A stretch of 64,000 nucleotides of DNA from Staphylococcus borealis (GTDB lineage Bacteria; Bacillota; Bacilli; Staphylococcales; Staphylococcaceae): assembly GCF_001224225.1 (NCBI RefSeq), contig NZ_CUEE01000009.1:1-64000 (forward strand). The letters are read 5' to 3'. Position numbers and translations under genes: made by a program. How positions within the stretch are numbered: the first letter of the stretch is position 1; each line of letters starts with the position of its first letter. The notes beneath the pieces were generated by a model, which saw only the letters and a program-made list of their open reading frames with translations, was not told the origin of the DNA and searched no databases. Positions 37,949 through 48,372 of this stretch are shown in pieces.

Positions 37949-38761
37949 TTATAAGAAATCTGCGAAATGATCACGATATCTACGATGTAAAATTGAACCT
38001 AATACGAAGAATATTAAAATAACGATAATGTTATATAGTAATAATTTCCAATGTTCAATAAAGTACCATTCGTGGAATAATATTGCAGCACGATATGATT
38101 CTGCTAAGAAATAGACTGGATTAAATTTAATGATTTCACCAATTGTTCCACCAATACCTGAATCTTTAGGCACCCATAAAATTGGAGACATATAGAATAG
38201 AATTCTTAGCAAGGCCTGCATAATCATTTGCGTATCACGTACAATAATGCCAAGCGTCGATGTGAATAAGGCAACTGACGCCGTAAAGAAGAATGTAAGT
38301 GGTACGTAAATCAATAATTGTACAATATGAATCGAAGGGTAAATACCATTAACGATACAAATGCCAATGATAATTAACAATAATCCTATATGACCATAAA
38401 ATCGGCTGGTTACCGTATACGTCGGTATAATAGAGAGCGGGAAGTTCATCTTTGCTACTTGATTAAATTTCATCGCTACCGATTTCGTTCCTTCTAAAAT
38501 ACCTTGATTGACGAAGAACCACATACTAATCCCTACTAGCAACCAATAAATAAAAGGTATACCGTGAACAGGCTGGTTACTTCTGATTCCCATACCAAAT
38601 ACGAACCAATAAACCATGATTTGTAATGCTGGATTCAGTAATTCCCATGCTACGCCAAGATAGTTATTCGTATTCGTTATTTTAATTTGAAATTGTGCAA
38701 GTCTTTGCACTAAGTAAAAATTCTTGATGTGTTCTTTAAAAACAGATCCTACTGCCGACAT
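37949..38761 (-). CDS. tagG: TagG, teichoic acid exporter permease
   Basis: The 270-residue ABC-2-type permease has six membrane helices. With TagH it flips completed wall teichoic acid across the membrane, and is the target of targocil in S. aureus. Typical stretches are NYLGVAWELLNPALQIMVYW (about residues 33-52) and FYMSPILWVPKDSG. The frame opens seven codons earlier, but alignment to S. aureus TagG as I recall it starts at MSAVGSVF, 38761. The ribosome site is weak (GTGG). It is divergent from tagH. Confidence 0.9.
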   Translation of the reverse strand: MSAVGSVFKEHIKNFYLVQRLAQFQIKITNTNNYLGVAWELLNPALQIMVYWFVFGMGIRSNQPVHGIPFIYWLLVGISMWFFVNQGILEGTKSVAMKFNQVAKMNFPLSIIPTYTVTSRFYGHIGLLLIIIGICIVNGIYPSIHIVQLLIYVPLTFFFTASVALFTSTLGIIVRDTQMIMQALLRILFYMSPILWVPKDSGIGGTIGEIIKFNPVYFLAESYRAAILFHEWYFIEHWKLLLYNIIVILIFFVLGSILHRRYRDHFADFL

Positions 38762-39880
<1,119 letters not shown>

Positions 39881-39903
39881 CGATCATCAAGATAAAAATA
39901 TGA

Positions 39904-40106
39904 AGAGACTGGGACAAAATAAAATGTCTCAGCCTCTTCGTATTTTTGGCAGTAGCTGGTTGAACTGAGAAGGCGCTTGAACCAAACTTTTCTCAGTTCT
40001 AGTCATCCTTGCCAACAGGGGTCCGGCAAATAAAATGTTATTAAGAAATTCTATTTGCTAAGCAAGCTAGAAGCGGGACAACGACTTCAAAAGTATTCTG
40101 CCCCAC
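39904..40106 (-). repeat. Composite intergenic repeat, copy 4, inverted and decayed
   Basis: Modules in inverted order: GACTGGGACAAAATA, GCAGTAGCTGGTTGAACTGAG, the inner inverted repeat, TAGTCATCCTTGC, AAGAAATTCTAtttgc, and AGTATTCTGCCCCACCCC. GGGTCCGG stands where the STAR core GGGGCCCC would be. An internal hairpin GAGACTGGGACA...TGTCTCAGCCTC (39903-39938) can terminate tagH. Confidence 0.8.
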
Positions 40107-40109
40107 CCC

Positions 40110-40874
40110 TTATTTATTCTTCTTCATTCGTCGCTGTACTTTAAAAACTTTATACATAAATTTAGGAATACTACGCATACGCCCAATACGCTTCCAATCG
40201 ATTAATAAGCGATATACCCATTCTATATTCAATTGAATAAATAGTTTAGGCGCTCTCTTCTTCGTGCCACTGTATATTTCAAGTGAGCCACCTACACCCA
40301 TCATTACAGTACTTTTAAAGGTATGTCGATACTTTTGAATCCACTCTTCTTGTTTTGGAAAGCCCATCCCAACGAAAATATAATCCGGATTAAAACGTTG
40401 TATTCGTTTGATGACTGTCTCATCATTTAAGTCTATATAGCCATGATGATAATCAAATTGGGCTTGCGGATATTTCTGCTGTAAATTATTGTGTGCCAGT
40501 GTGACTACTTCATGTTTAGCACCAAGTAAATATACCTTTTGATAATTCGTATGCGCAATCTTTAAACAATGTTCCATCAATTCGATACCTGGCACACGTC
40601 TTTTTAACGGCATCCCTAATCGATTCGATGCCTTAATAACCCCCGTACCATCTGGAACAACGTAATCCGCACTATTAATTAGCTGTCTATATGTACTATG
40701 CTCTGACGCATAATCAACGATTTCTGGATTAGCTGTCACGATAAACAAATTATCCTCAGTGTCTTGCGTGAAAAATGTTTTGACATGTTCAATCATATCT
40801 AGCATCGTTACATTGTCGAATTGAACACCTAAAATATCCACTTTAGTCGCTGTTGTCTCTTTTTGATCATGCAT
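40110..40874 (-). CDS. tagA: TagA, N-acetylmannosamine transferase
   Basis: The 254-residue WecG/TagA/CpsF-family (GT26) enzyme adds ManNAc to GlcNAc-PP-undecaprenol, the first committed step of wall teichoic acid. Family motifs: NPEIVDYAS, PDGTGVIKASNRLG (about 85-98, containing the catalytic-base Asp region), VYLLGAKHEVV, and FVGMGFPKQEEWIQ (the donor-binding segment). GVGGSLEIYSGTKKRAP follows. A basic C-terminal helix is the membrane-association appendage. It is transcribed away from the M50-type gene. Confidence 0.93.
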   Translation of the reverse strand: MHDQKETTATKVDILGVQFDNVTMLDMIEHVKTFFTQDTEDNLFIVTANPEIVDYASEHSTYRQLINSADYVVPDGTGVIKASNRLGMPLKRRVPGIELMEHCLKIAHTNYQKVYLLGAKHEVVTLAHNNLQQKYPQAQFDYHHGYIDLNDETVIKRIQRFNPDYIFVGMGFPKQEEWIQKYRHTFKSTVMMGVGGSLEIYSGTKKRAPKLFIQLNIEWVYRLLIDWKRIGRMRSIPKFMYKVFKVQRRMKKNK

Positions 40875-41076
40875 TTAAGTAATCTCCTTACTGTCTAAAC
40901 CATTTCATATGCATATAGTATATGAAAATAGAAACATAATAAATAATTATTTTTTCTCAACACGTTTTCAACTGATATTCATGTTCTCTCTAAAAGATAC
41001 ATCTAAAGTCTAAACGCTAAATCATTAAATTTACTTTATAATCAATACTATAATCTTATACTCGACGAGGTCAATC

Positions 41077-41820
41077 ATGGTCTATTTAGAACAATTTTTT
41101 ACTACAACTATCAATTTAAATATATATTTAATCCTTATTATAGCAATGATCTATATAATGATTCATCAAAATAGACATCGCTCATTTAATCAGTATTTAG
41201 ACGTTTATTTAAACTATATTCCTGTACTTACACATGAATTTGGTCATGTATTATTTAATAAAATCAGTGGCGGACGCGCAAAAGATTTGGTTATCGTTAC
41301 CCGTCCATCTGAACGATTGCAAACGATGCAACAAGGTTATGCTATTACGCAATCCAAAGGGCGTATTGGACAATTCATTACAACACTAGGCGGCTATATC
41401 ATGCCTCCATTGATGCTCTTAATCGGTCTAAGTGCTGCTTATTATGGTCATCCAAGTCTATTCTTAAGCGCTTATATCATTATTTTTATTTATTTTTTCA
41501 TTCTAACATCACGCAAACTATCACCAATGATTGTATTAATCATATTCATCGCACTTTTATACTTTTTAGTGCAACACGACAATCAATTGCTATTTTATTA
41601 TTTAGTCATTTTTATGTATCATCTGATTCTTGGCGTATTATTAGGCGAAGTTTTACAATCAAGTTGGACAATATTTAAACTAACATTTCAACGCCCCATC
41701 CCGAGTTGGGATGGGCGTACCTTAACAGAAATCACACGTATACCCACATTCATTTTCAGTACCTTATGGATAGCGTTTAACGCGTTAGCAATATACGTTA
41801 TGCTCATCTTCACACTTTAA
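41077..41820 (+). CDS. M50-type membrane metalloprotease-like protein
   Basis: This is a 247-residue membrane protein with about seven segments. The zinc-binding motif THEFGHVLFN (HExxH, about 51-60) follows the first helices. GGRAKDLVI comes after it, as in the M50B peptidases. The usual NxxPxxxxDG partner motif is not clear, so proteolysis is not certain. It corresponds to S. aureus SA0591, always next to mntR in my memory. The ATG follows CGAGG. It ends at a shared bidirectional terminator with mntR. Confidence 0.78.
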   Translation: MVYLEQFFTTTINLNIYLILIIAMIYIMIHQNRHRSFNQYLDVYLNYIPVLTHEFGHVLFNKISGGRAKDLVIVTRPSERLQTMQQGYAITQSKGRIGQFITTLGGYIMPPLMLLIGLSAAYYGHPSLFLSAYIIIFIYFFILTSRKLSPMIVLIIFIALLYFLVQHDNQLLFYYLVIFMYHLILGVLLGEVLQSSWTIFKLTFQRPIPSWDGRTLTEITRIPTFIFSTLWIAFNALAIYVMLIFTL

Positions 41821-41833
41821 TTCAATTTAAACA

Positions 41834-41876
41834 AATCTCCACTAAAGCGGTATAACTGACCAATTTAGTGGAGATT
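41834..41876. terminator. Bidirectional terminator between M50-type gene and mntR
   Basis: AATCTCCACTAAA pairs with TTTAGTGGAGATT (13 bp) around a 17-nt loop. The genes on both sides converge on it. Confidence 0.75.
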
Positions 41877-41887
41877 CTATTATCTAA

Positions 41888-42535
41888 TTAAACATGTTCT
41901 GCAAATATATTCATTGCGTTGTCATAGCTTAGTATCGTTACAATATCATTTCGTTTCACTATCATGACTTTATTCGTTTCATCTTTAGTTACTATTTCAA
42001 CATCATTTCCTATTGAAATATCTTTGCTTGAAAGATAGACCAGGAGTTCAGTCTTATCACGTACACGTTTAATCGTCACTTTATCACCAGGCGCGAATGC
42101 TAATAAAGATATTGTAAATTTCTCTTCGAAATGTTGATTTCTTGGGATAATGCCACCATGTGGACATGTTTCAGGATAATCAAGTATCTTATCCAAACGT
42201 TCTACAAACAAATCTGAAATGCGATGTTCTAATATTTCCGCTTCTTGATGTACCTCTTCCCAAGTATATTGTAAAACCTCTATTAAAAATAACTCCAACA
42301 GACGGTGACGCTTAATGATATCTAACGTATGTTTCAACCCCTCATCTGAGAGCTTTACACCTTTATAGTGTTTCGTTTCAACATAACCAGCTTTTTCCAA
42401 ACGTCCAACCATTTCACTAACTGAAGGAGGCTTTATATTTAAATACTGAGATAACTTTTTATTTGAGACAAAGGATGTATCTCCATCATTAGCTAATATT
42501 GCTTTCAGATAATCCTCTTTTTCTTCAGTTAACAT
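41888..42535 (-). CDS. mntR: Manganese-dependent repressor MntR
   Basis: The 215-residue DtxR-family repressor has an N-terminal winged helix with SQYLNIKPPSVSEMVGRLEK (about 27-46), a helical dimerisation/metal domain with the HRISDLFVERLDKIL region, and a C-terminal FeoA/SH3-like domain (about 140-215). In S. aureus it binds Mn(II) and represses mntABC, which lies divergently beside it. Here the divergent mntABC is absent (see findings), so its targets must be elsewhere. ATG codons at 42538 and 42535 are both possible. Confidence 0.92.
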   Translation of the reverse strand: MLTEEKEDYLKAILANDGDTSFVSNKKLSQYLNIKPPSVSEMVGRLEKAGYVETKHYKGVKLSDEGLKHTLDIIKRHRLLELFLIEVLQYTWEEVHQEAEILEHRISDLFVERLDKILDYPETCPHGGIIPRNQHFEEKFTISLLAFAPGDKVTIKRVRDKTELLVYLSSKDISIGNDVEIVTKDETNKVMIVKRNDIVTILSYDNAMNIFAEHV

Positions 42536-42675
42536 CATTTCACCTCACCCATGCATTCACTTTATTGTATCATGAATTGCTAATGAATGTTATTCACGCT
42601 TATTTAAACAATCTGGAATTTTATTATAAATGCGATCCTGGACATACATTATATAATGATGCTACTTTGCACATT
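42536..42675. other. mntR upstream region, mntABC absent
   Basis: In S. aureus the mntABC promoter and MntR operator would be here. I see only the leftward mntR promoter region and about 140 bp of AT-rich DNA, with no ABC-transporter frame or fragment, before the composite repeat starts. Confidence 0.55.
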
Positions 42676-42838
42676 CATAGTAGCTGACTGAACTGGGAAA
42701 AGACTTAAATCAATCTTGTATCCCTTCTAGTCATCCTTGTGAGCGGGCCTTAGCAAAGAGTATTTCATCAAGACATGCCACAAGTTAAGCAATGTGGGAG
42801 TGACCACGAATTTATAAAGCATTCCGTCCCACTCCCAC
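42676..42838 (-). repeat. Composite intergenic repeat, copy 5, inverted
   Basis: GTAGCTGACTGAACTGGGAA, TAGTCATCCTTGTGAGCGGGCC, CAAAGAGTATTTCATCAAGA, and a terminal hairpin TGGGAGTGACCACGAATT...GTCCCACTCCCACA. The hairpin sits 31 bp past the stop of the antiporter gene and can serve as its terminator. Confidence 0.8.
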
Positions 42839-42868
42839 ATCGCTATATCTTCAACAACCATGATTAAA

Positions 42869-44911
42869 TTAATCGGTTAAACTGTCAACGATAACCATTT
42901 CATCATAGTTAATTGCTTCTCTTAACTTTAATGCTGTACTTTCAGTAATGTCGCCATCATCAGTCAAACTAGATAAAACACGACGTTGTTCTCTCAAAGC
43001 ATTTAATTTAATCTTCGTAATTGAATCTTCTGCTCGTGTATTAAAGAAATTAGATGGCGATAAGTTATCGATTCTCATAAGATATCCGTCACAAATCATA
43101 CCAACTTCTAATTTATTATCTTCATTCGCTTCATCTACTAAACGACTGACTACATTATAGTGAACAATCTTATTGATTTTAGATAGTTCCAATAAGTTAT
43201 CCGTCACACTTAACGATGATGCGGCATTTGTACGCGTTCTTATACGACGTTTTAAAAGTAAAGCTCTTGCGCCAACAATCATTCGACGTATAAGTGAAGC
43301 TTGACGATATACTTGAGTTCGTTCAGCGTAACGCATATAGTTTTCTAATACGCTCGCTGTAATTTCACCATCATCGGCAAGTTGTTCTAACGTTTTCGTT
43401 TCAACTTTAAATGCTAAACTTTGTAATCGTTCAAGTTCTTTAGAGTTCTCGTCATCCTTTTCAACAGATTTCAAGAACGTTAATTTATCGTGATATTCTT
43501 TAATCACATTGCCATAGCGGTAACTTGTTTCAAACGATGAATGATGATTCAAGTAATCAATGACATGCTCAAGAATATAAATTCTTGCTTCTTTAAAATT
43601 CATACTTCCAATCTTCGCTTTAGGTGCACTCGCTGTTACAAACGGCAATACTACTTGTGCAACCACTAGACTGATAATAACCATACCTGAGGAAATAAAT
43701 AATAAATCATTACGATATGAGAATGCATGATGATCTGCTAAAAAATAAGGCAGTGTTAATGCGATTGCCAATGAAATGGTTCCATGAACACCACATAGCG
43801 TCATGATAAGGGCATACATACTTCGTTTAGGTGGTTTTTCTTTTTTCTTGTCTTCCCCTTCTTCATTCATTAATTTTTGGAAAGGACTGACAGATAAATA
43901 GAATAATGGATATAGCACATACACCCAAATAAATCTAAATAGATAGACTGCTAACGCAACCAAGGCCGTGATTACAACTAAGAACAATAAATTGTGTGGT
44001 TCTGTTTTTACAATATTCCCAATAACTTCTGGAACTAAAAATCCTAATATTGAAAAAACAAAACCATTCAATGCGTACCCTAGAATATTCCAAGTGTGGT
44101 TATAACTCATTTGAAGTCGTGTGCGTGTCTGAGCGATACGATCACGTTCAAAGCCATGTACTAAACCTGCAACAACAGCGGCAATAATTCCTGACGCATG
44201 AAACATTTCAGCTACAAGATATGTAACAAATGGTGTCAATAATTGTAAGAATGTAAACATATTAATGTTCTCTATGCCACGTCTGGTAAGCGTTAAACGG
44301 AATCTAACGAGTGCAATACCAATAAGTAAACCAATAATTGCACCACCGATTGACGCAATCAGAAATTGTTGCACCGCTTCAAATAATGAAAATGTACCAG
44401 TAATTAGAACACCTACTGCAATTTTAAATGAAATGATACCTGCTGCATCATTAAGTAATGATTCACCTTCAAGTATAGTCATAGCACCTTTAGGTAGTAC
44501 CTTACCTTTTGTAATTGCTTGCACAGCCACAGCATCCGTTGGACATAATATTGCAGCTACAGCAAATGCGGCACCTATAGGAAGTGTCGGCCAAATCCAA
44601 TGAATAAACAGGCCTACACCAATTACAGTTGTAATAACGAGTCCTAATGCCATTAACATAACCGGTTTAATATAGCGACGTAAATGAGCTCTGGAAACGT
44701 TAACACCTTCCACAAACAGTAACGGTGCAATCGTTGCTACCATAAAGAGTTCTGAATCAAAGTTGAATTCTACAGGTACAGGTGTTAAAAAGAGGAGCAT
44801 TCCTAAAGCAATTTGAATGAATGCCAGAGGCACTTTGGGTATAAAAGTATGAACAAAGGAGCTTATAATCACTACGGCTAGAAATATGAGAATCGTTTCA
44901 AATATTTCCAA
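42869..44911 (-). CDS. CPA1-family Na+(K+)/H+ antiporter
   Basis: The 680-residue protein has a membrane domain of about twelve helices (1-430) and a soluble helical C-terminus of about 240 residues. CPA1/NhaP hallmarks are LLFVEGVNVSRAHLRRY (about 64-80), CPTDAVAVQAI (containing the Asp of the unwound helix), and EGESLLNDAAGIISF with the ND pair that carries the cation. CGVHGTISLAIALTLP follows near 367. It exchanges sodium or potassium for protons. Its position next to mntR, where S. aureus has mntABC, is unusual. The start ATG follows GGGGTGGAAG. Confidence 0.88.
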   Translation of the reverse strand: MEIFETILIFLAVVIISSFVHTFIPKVPLAFIQIALGMLLFLTPVPVEFNFDSELFMVATIAPLLFVEGVNVSRAHLRRYIKPVMLMALGLVITTVIGVGLFIHWIWPTLPIGAAFAVAAILCPTDAVAVQAITKGKVLPKGAMTILEGESLLNDAAGIISFKIAVGVLITGTFSLFEAVQQFLIASIGGAIIGLLIGIALVRFRLTLTRRGIENINMFTFLQLLTPFVTYLVAEMFHASGIIAAVVAGLVHGFERDRIAQTRTRLQMSYNHTWNILGYALNGFVFSILGFLVPEVIGNIVKTEPHNLLFLVVITALVALAVYLFRFIWVYVLYPLFYLSVSPFQKLMNEEGEDKKKEKPPKRSMYALIMTLCGVHGTISLAIALTLPYFLADHHAFSYRNDLLFISSGMVIISLVVAQVVLPFVTASAPKAKIGSMNFKEARIYILEHVIDYLNHHSSFETSYRYGNVIKEYHDKLTFLKSVEKDDENSKELERLQSLAFKVETKTLEQLADDGEITASVLENYMRYAERTQVYRQASLIRRMIVGARALLLKRRIRTRTNAASSLSVTDNLLELSKINKIVHYNVVSRLVDEANEDNKLEVGMICDGYLMRIDNLSPSNFFNTRAEDSITKIKLNALREQRRVLSSLTDDGDITESTALKLREAINYDEMVIVDSLTD

Positions 44912-45328
44912 ACTTCCACCCCATTTTATACTTCATATTTAATTGGAGAAATAAGACTTGCCTAATATAAAAAATACGCTTTATGTCTATTTATATCTTT
45001 ATAAGATACATCTTAAACTCACAATCGGTTAGTTATAATTTTACCATTAAAGTTACAATGAATTAACTAACTTGCATTCATTTTTAATCCATTTTTATTA
45101 AATTGATAGCATTCCAATCTACTTCTAACCATTCATTTGTTTGATCACTTATAACAATCACCTTTATACCAACTAAGACTTTCATTGAGATTTTAATAAA
45201 ATTTTTACTATCCCCTAACATTGAATTAAACATTCATTACTATGCTTTAGTTAGAAATGTTCAAACTGAAATCATTTCGTTTTAAACAATCGGGTGCTTC
45301 AATTGAAAACCATTTAGGAGGATTATAC
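44912..45328. other. Intergenic, 417 bp, divergent antiporter/PAP2 region
   Basis: AT-rich divergent promoter region. I see no gene, hairpin terminator or clear operator. The frame of the PAP2 gene runs open to 45257, but the ribosome site excludes that part. Confidence 0.5.
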
Positions 45329-46234
45329 ATGACTATTTCAAAAAGACTTACTGCGACAGTATTAGGCATTTTACTCTTAATTATGTTGATTGCAACAGTC
45401 GCAGATCAACCGATATCAAATGCATTGATGAATCAAAATGATCTATTTGGCACACTCTTTCAAAATTATGGGTTATTCCCGCCTACGTTAGTACTCATTA
45501 TTTCTGTGATTATATTAAATTATTATGTATTCACAACGTTTAATCATCGATTTGCTAAGTTAATCATCTTAGTTATGACTTCTGTATTCACACTAATTAA
45601 AACGAACGCACTAGTATCAGAAACTGTTCAATACATATTATCAACATCAAATAATATAAAGCACCATAAGCCTATGGGTATGGCAAATAATGAAGGAAAT
45701 GCAGGTACCGCTTTACCCTTAGGTTGGAGTATGTTTATATCACTAATCATTTTATTAATCATCGCATTTGTTTGTTATTATTTTTGGTTAAAAAACACAA
45801 ATACTGCTGAATTAACTAGATTATTTAAAGTGTCACTTATCAGCTTTATCGTACTATTTATCGGCTTAGAACTTGTTGGCAATATGAAAGAATTATGGGG
45901 ACGTGTCAGACCATATGAACTTAGCGACAAAGGATCACATTTTACCAATTGGCTTACCATAAATGGCAATACAGGGCATAGTTCATTCCCATCAGGGCAT
46001 ACGGGTAATGGTGCCTTTCTCATGTTTCTAGCTTTCTATTTCCATAAGCTTCGCTCACGAAAAATCATGTTCGCAATTGGCCTATTTTATAGTGTATTAA
46101 TGGCATTAAGTCGAATTCGAATCGGTGCGCATTTTACTAGCGATGTAACCATGAGTTTAATCATTATGTTTGGTCTTATGGTGATGGCAGACGTCCTTAT
46201 TCATAAGATAACTTCAAATACTAATCAGCAATAA
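45329..46234 (+). CDS. PAP2-family membrane phosphatase
   Basis: The 301-residue protein has six membrane helices and all three acid-phosphatase signatures: KELWGRVRP (KX6RP, about 189-197), PSGHTGNG (PSGH) and SRIRIGAHFTSD (SRX5HX3D). Such enzymes dephosphorylate undecaprenyl-pyrophosphate, phosphatidylglycerol-phosphate or related lipid phosphates on the outer face of the membrane. A long outside loop with KHHKPMGMANNEGNAG may add specificity. The start is the ATG at 45329 behind TAGGAGGA. It lies 135 bp before an M20 peptidase gene, in the same direction. Confidence 0.88.
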   Translation: MTISKRLTATVLGILLLIMLIATVADQPISNALMNQNDLFGTLFQNYGLFPPTLVLIISVIILNYYVFTTFNHRFAKLIILVMTSVFTLIKTNALVSETVQYILSTSNNIKHHKPMGMANNEGNAGTALPLGWSMFISLIILLIIAFVCYYFWLKNTNTAELTRLFKVSLISFIVLFIGLELVGNMKELWGRVRPYELSDKGSHFTNWLTINGNTGHSSFPSGHTGNGAFLMFLAFYFHKLRSRKIMFAIGLFYSVLMALSRIRIGAHFTSDVTMSLIIMFGLMVMADVLIHKITSNTNQQ

Positions 46235-46369
46235 TGTGGCATGTATGACGGATGTATCATCATCGATTCAATTGCTACGTTCTAAATTAGAAATAACTAC
46301 AGTTGACGTATATTTTATCTTTACTACAATTTTAACCGTACGATATTTCTATTTTAAGGAGTTAAAATC

Positions 46370-47617
46370 ATGAATACATTTTCAGAGAAAGAGAAACTGA
46401 CATTATTATCAGATATTGTAGAGATTAATACGGTGAATGATAATGAAATGGAAGTTGCTACTTATTTAAAAGACTTATTTGAAGCACATCATATTAAGGC
46501 AGAAATTGATACGGTTGAAGGTCAACGTGCAAACTTAATTGCTACAATCGGTAGTGGAAGCCCTGTGGTAGCAATTTCAGGCCACATGGATGTTGTATCA
46601 GAGGGCGATCACAATGATTGGGACTATCCCCCATTTCAATTGACCGAAAAAGAAAACCGATTATATGGCCGTGGTACTTCAGATATGAAATCCGGGTTAA
46701 TGGCTTTAGCGATTGCAATGATTGAATTGAAAGAAAACCATCAACTACCTCATGGTACGATAAAATTCATGGCAACTGCGGGTGAAGAAAGAGAACAACT
46801 TGGTTCAGCACAACTATATCAAAAAGGTTATATGAATGACGTTGACGCTTTGATTATTGCTGAACCATCTGAAACAAACATCGTTTATGCTCATAAAGGA
46901 TCAATGGATTATAAAATCACTTCTAAAGGTAAAGCTGCTCACAGTTCTGTACCTGTTATCGGATATAATGCGATCAAACCATTAATTGACTTTATTCAAG
47001 ATATCGATACTGAATATGAACGTATTTCTAAAACTTTAAAAAGCGAAAAACTAGATTTTTCACATCTTATTGCGCGCATTCAAACACAATTAACACAAGA
47101 CAACCACATAGCTGCGGATGAGGTTGAACGTGTGATTTCTGGACTTGTTATTAGCAATACCATTTTACATGGTGGGAACCAAGTGAATTCAGTTCCTGAT
47201 ATTGCTACTGCTGAATTTAATATTAGAACGATTCCAGAATATGATAATAAAAAAGTTAAAGCCCTATTTAAAACTTATTTAGAAGAAGTCAATAAACAAG
47301 GGGGTCAACTTGAAGAGGATTTGTATTTAGACTTAGATCCAGTATTAACAACAGGAGATAATCCATTAATTAAGATTGGACAACGTGTGGCTAAGCAGAT
47401 ATTCGGCGAAGACATTGTTGCTTCACCAACAGTCGGTGTCACAGACGCTTCTAATTTGTTACGAGATAAAGATGAACACTTTTCTTTCCTAATGTTTGGA
47501 CCCGGAACAGTGCCACATCAAATTAACGAGTATGTAGAGAAAGAAAAATACCTTCGTTTTATCGACTACTACAAAGAATTACTCATAACTTATTTAAAAG
47601 AAGAGTCCGGGACATAA
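46370..47617 (+). CDS. M20 peptidase, ArgE/DapE family
   Basis: The 415-residue metal-dependent amidohydrolase is like the staphylococcal protein annotated as succinyl-diaminopimelate desuccinylase. Metal ligands are in SGHMDVVSEG (about 70-79), YGRGTSDMKSG (Asp), TAGEERE (the Glu-Glu base and ligand), VGVTDAS and the C-terminal GTVPHQINEYV. A dimerisation lid lies at about 180-295. S. aureus peptidoglycan has lysine, so a true DapE step serves lysine synthesis, and the substrate here is open. The final residues SGT and stop lie in the adjoining composite repeat. Confidence 0.85.
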   Translation: MNTFSEKEKLTLLSDIVEINTVNDNEMEVATYLKDLFEAHHIKAEIDTVEGQRANLIATIGSGSPVVAISGHMDVVSEGDHNDWDYPPFQLTEKENRLYGRGTSDMKSGLMALAIAMIELKENHQLPHGTIKFMATAGEEREQLGSAQLYQKGYMNDVDALIIAEPSETNIVYAHKGSMDYKITSKGKAAHSSVPVIGYNAIKPLIDFIQDIDTEYERISKTLKSEKLDFSHLIARIQTQLTQDNHIAADEVERVISGLVISNTILHGGNQVNSVPDIATAEFNIRTIPEYDNKKVKALFKTYLEEVNKQGGQLEEDLYLDLDPVLTTGDNPLIKIGQRVAKQIFGEDIVASPTVGVTDASNLLRDKDEHFSFLMFGPGTVPHQINEYVEKEKYLRFIDYYKELLITYLKEESGT

Positions 47618-47873
47618 ATAATATGATGATGCTATTTTGCAAATTCGCAGTAGCTGACTGAACTGAAAAGGCGCTTTAATCAAGCTTTTCTCAGTTTTAG
47701 TCATCCTTGCGGAGGTGGGCGGGGCCCCAACACAAAAAATCACGAAAGTGATTTTACAAGCTAAGCAAGTTGGGGTCGGGGCCCCAGCAAAGAGAATTTC
47801 ATTAAGAAATTCTACAAGCAAAGCAAGCTGGGAGTTTACGACGAATTTAAAAGAATTCTGTCCCACTCCCAAC
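47605..47873 (-). repeat. Composite intergenic repeat, copy 6, inverted, two STAR cores
   Basis: Starts GTCCGGGACATAAATAATATG inside the last codons of the M20 gene. Then come the GTAGCTGACTGAACTG module, the inner inverted repeat, TAGTCATCCTTGCGGAGGTG, and two STAR units (GGGGCCCCAACAC at 47722 and GGGGCCCCAGCAA at 47779). It ends AAAGAATTCTGTCCCACTCCC. Confidence 0.9.
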
Positions 47874-47958
47874 TCATATTTACAACGAGAAAATCTATAA
47901 TCAAAAGCATAAGTTAGCATCGTACGACGTCACACATTCAAAAAAGGGGGTGGATTTT

Positions 47959-48198
47959 ATGAAAATTTCATGGATCTTTTGGTGGATAGTAAGCGGCATT
48001 GAAGTACTAAGTTTTTTAGGATTTGCGCTTTTACTTTGGTTAAGATCAGTAGATGCTACAGGGGGCATACAAACGACCGAAGTAAAATGGATTAATATTG
48101 CAGTACTAGGATTTGCGTACTTATTCCCTTTCCTAGTACAAATCATATGGTTAGTTATTAATCTTATTTACTCAAAAAGACAACAAACAATCATATAA
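47959..48198 (+). CDS. Small two-helix membrane protein
   Basis: The 79-residue protein has two strong hydrophobic segments (about 4-27 and 45-71), joined by a short polar loop RSVDATGGIQTTEVKW, and a basic end SKRQQ. No family is recognised. The start is the ATG at 47959, since GGGGGTGG just before it is the ribosome site and the in-frame GTG lies within that site. It is next to the Mnh2 operon in convergent orientation, as I also remember a small hypothetical gene there in S. aureus. Function unknown. Confidence 0.6.
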   Translation: MKISWIFWWIVSGIEVLSFLGFALLLWLRSVDATGGIQTTEVKWINIAVLGFAYLFPFLVQIIWLVINLIYSKRQQTII

Positions 48199-48305
48199 AT
48201 GATTTATTCAGCAGGTATTACTTTGCACTTCACCTATATCATTGTTATTTCTTTATGTTTATTTAAATCTATTAATGACATTAATTTTATATATCAACCT
48301 AAAAA

Positions 48306-48364
48306 ATGAGATTGAACATTCAAACCAGTCATCTTTACGATGACGTGTTTATGTTCAATCTCAT
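48306..48364 (-). terminator. Terminator of the mnh2 operon
   Basis: ATGAGATTGAACAT pairs perfectly with ATGTTCAATCTCAT. A smaller hairpin GTCATC...GATGAC lies inside the loop. Read leftward it ends in six T. It can also stop the convergent small gene. Confidence 0.88.
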
Positions 48365-48372
48365 TCATTTAA

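Noticed and set aside
42499..42687. 62-codon rightward frame in the mntR upstream region, considered as a possible mntA remnant
   Set aside because: The translation has no Walker motif or other ABC-transporter feature and overlaps the mntR start. The region is better read as non-coding.
47715..47900. 61-codon rightward frame after the M20 gene
   Set aside because: It is entirely within the composite repeat and STAR cores.
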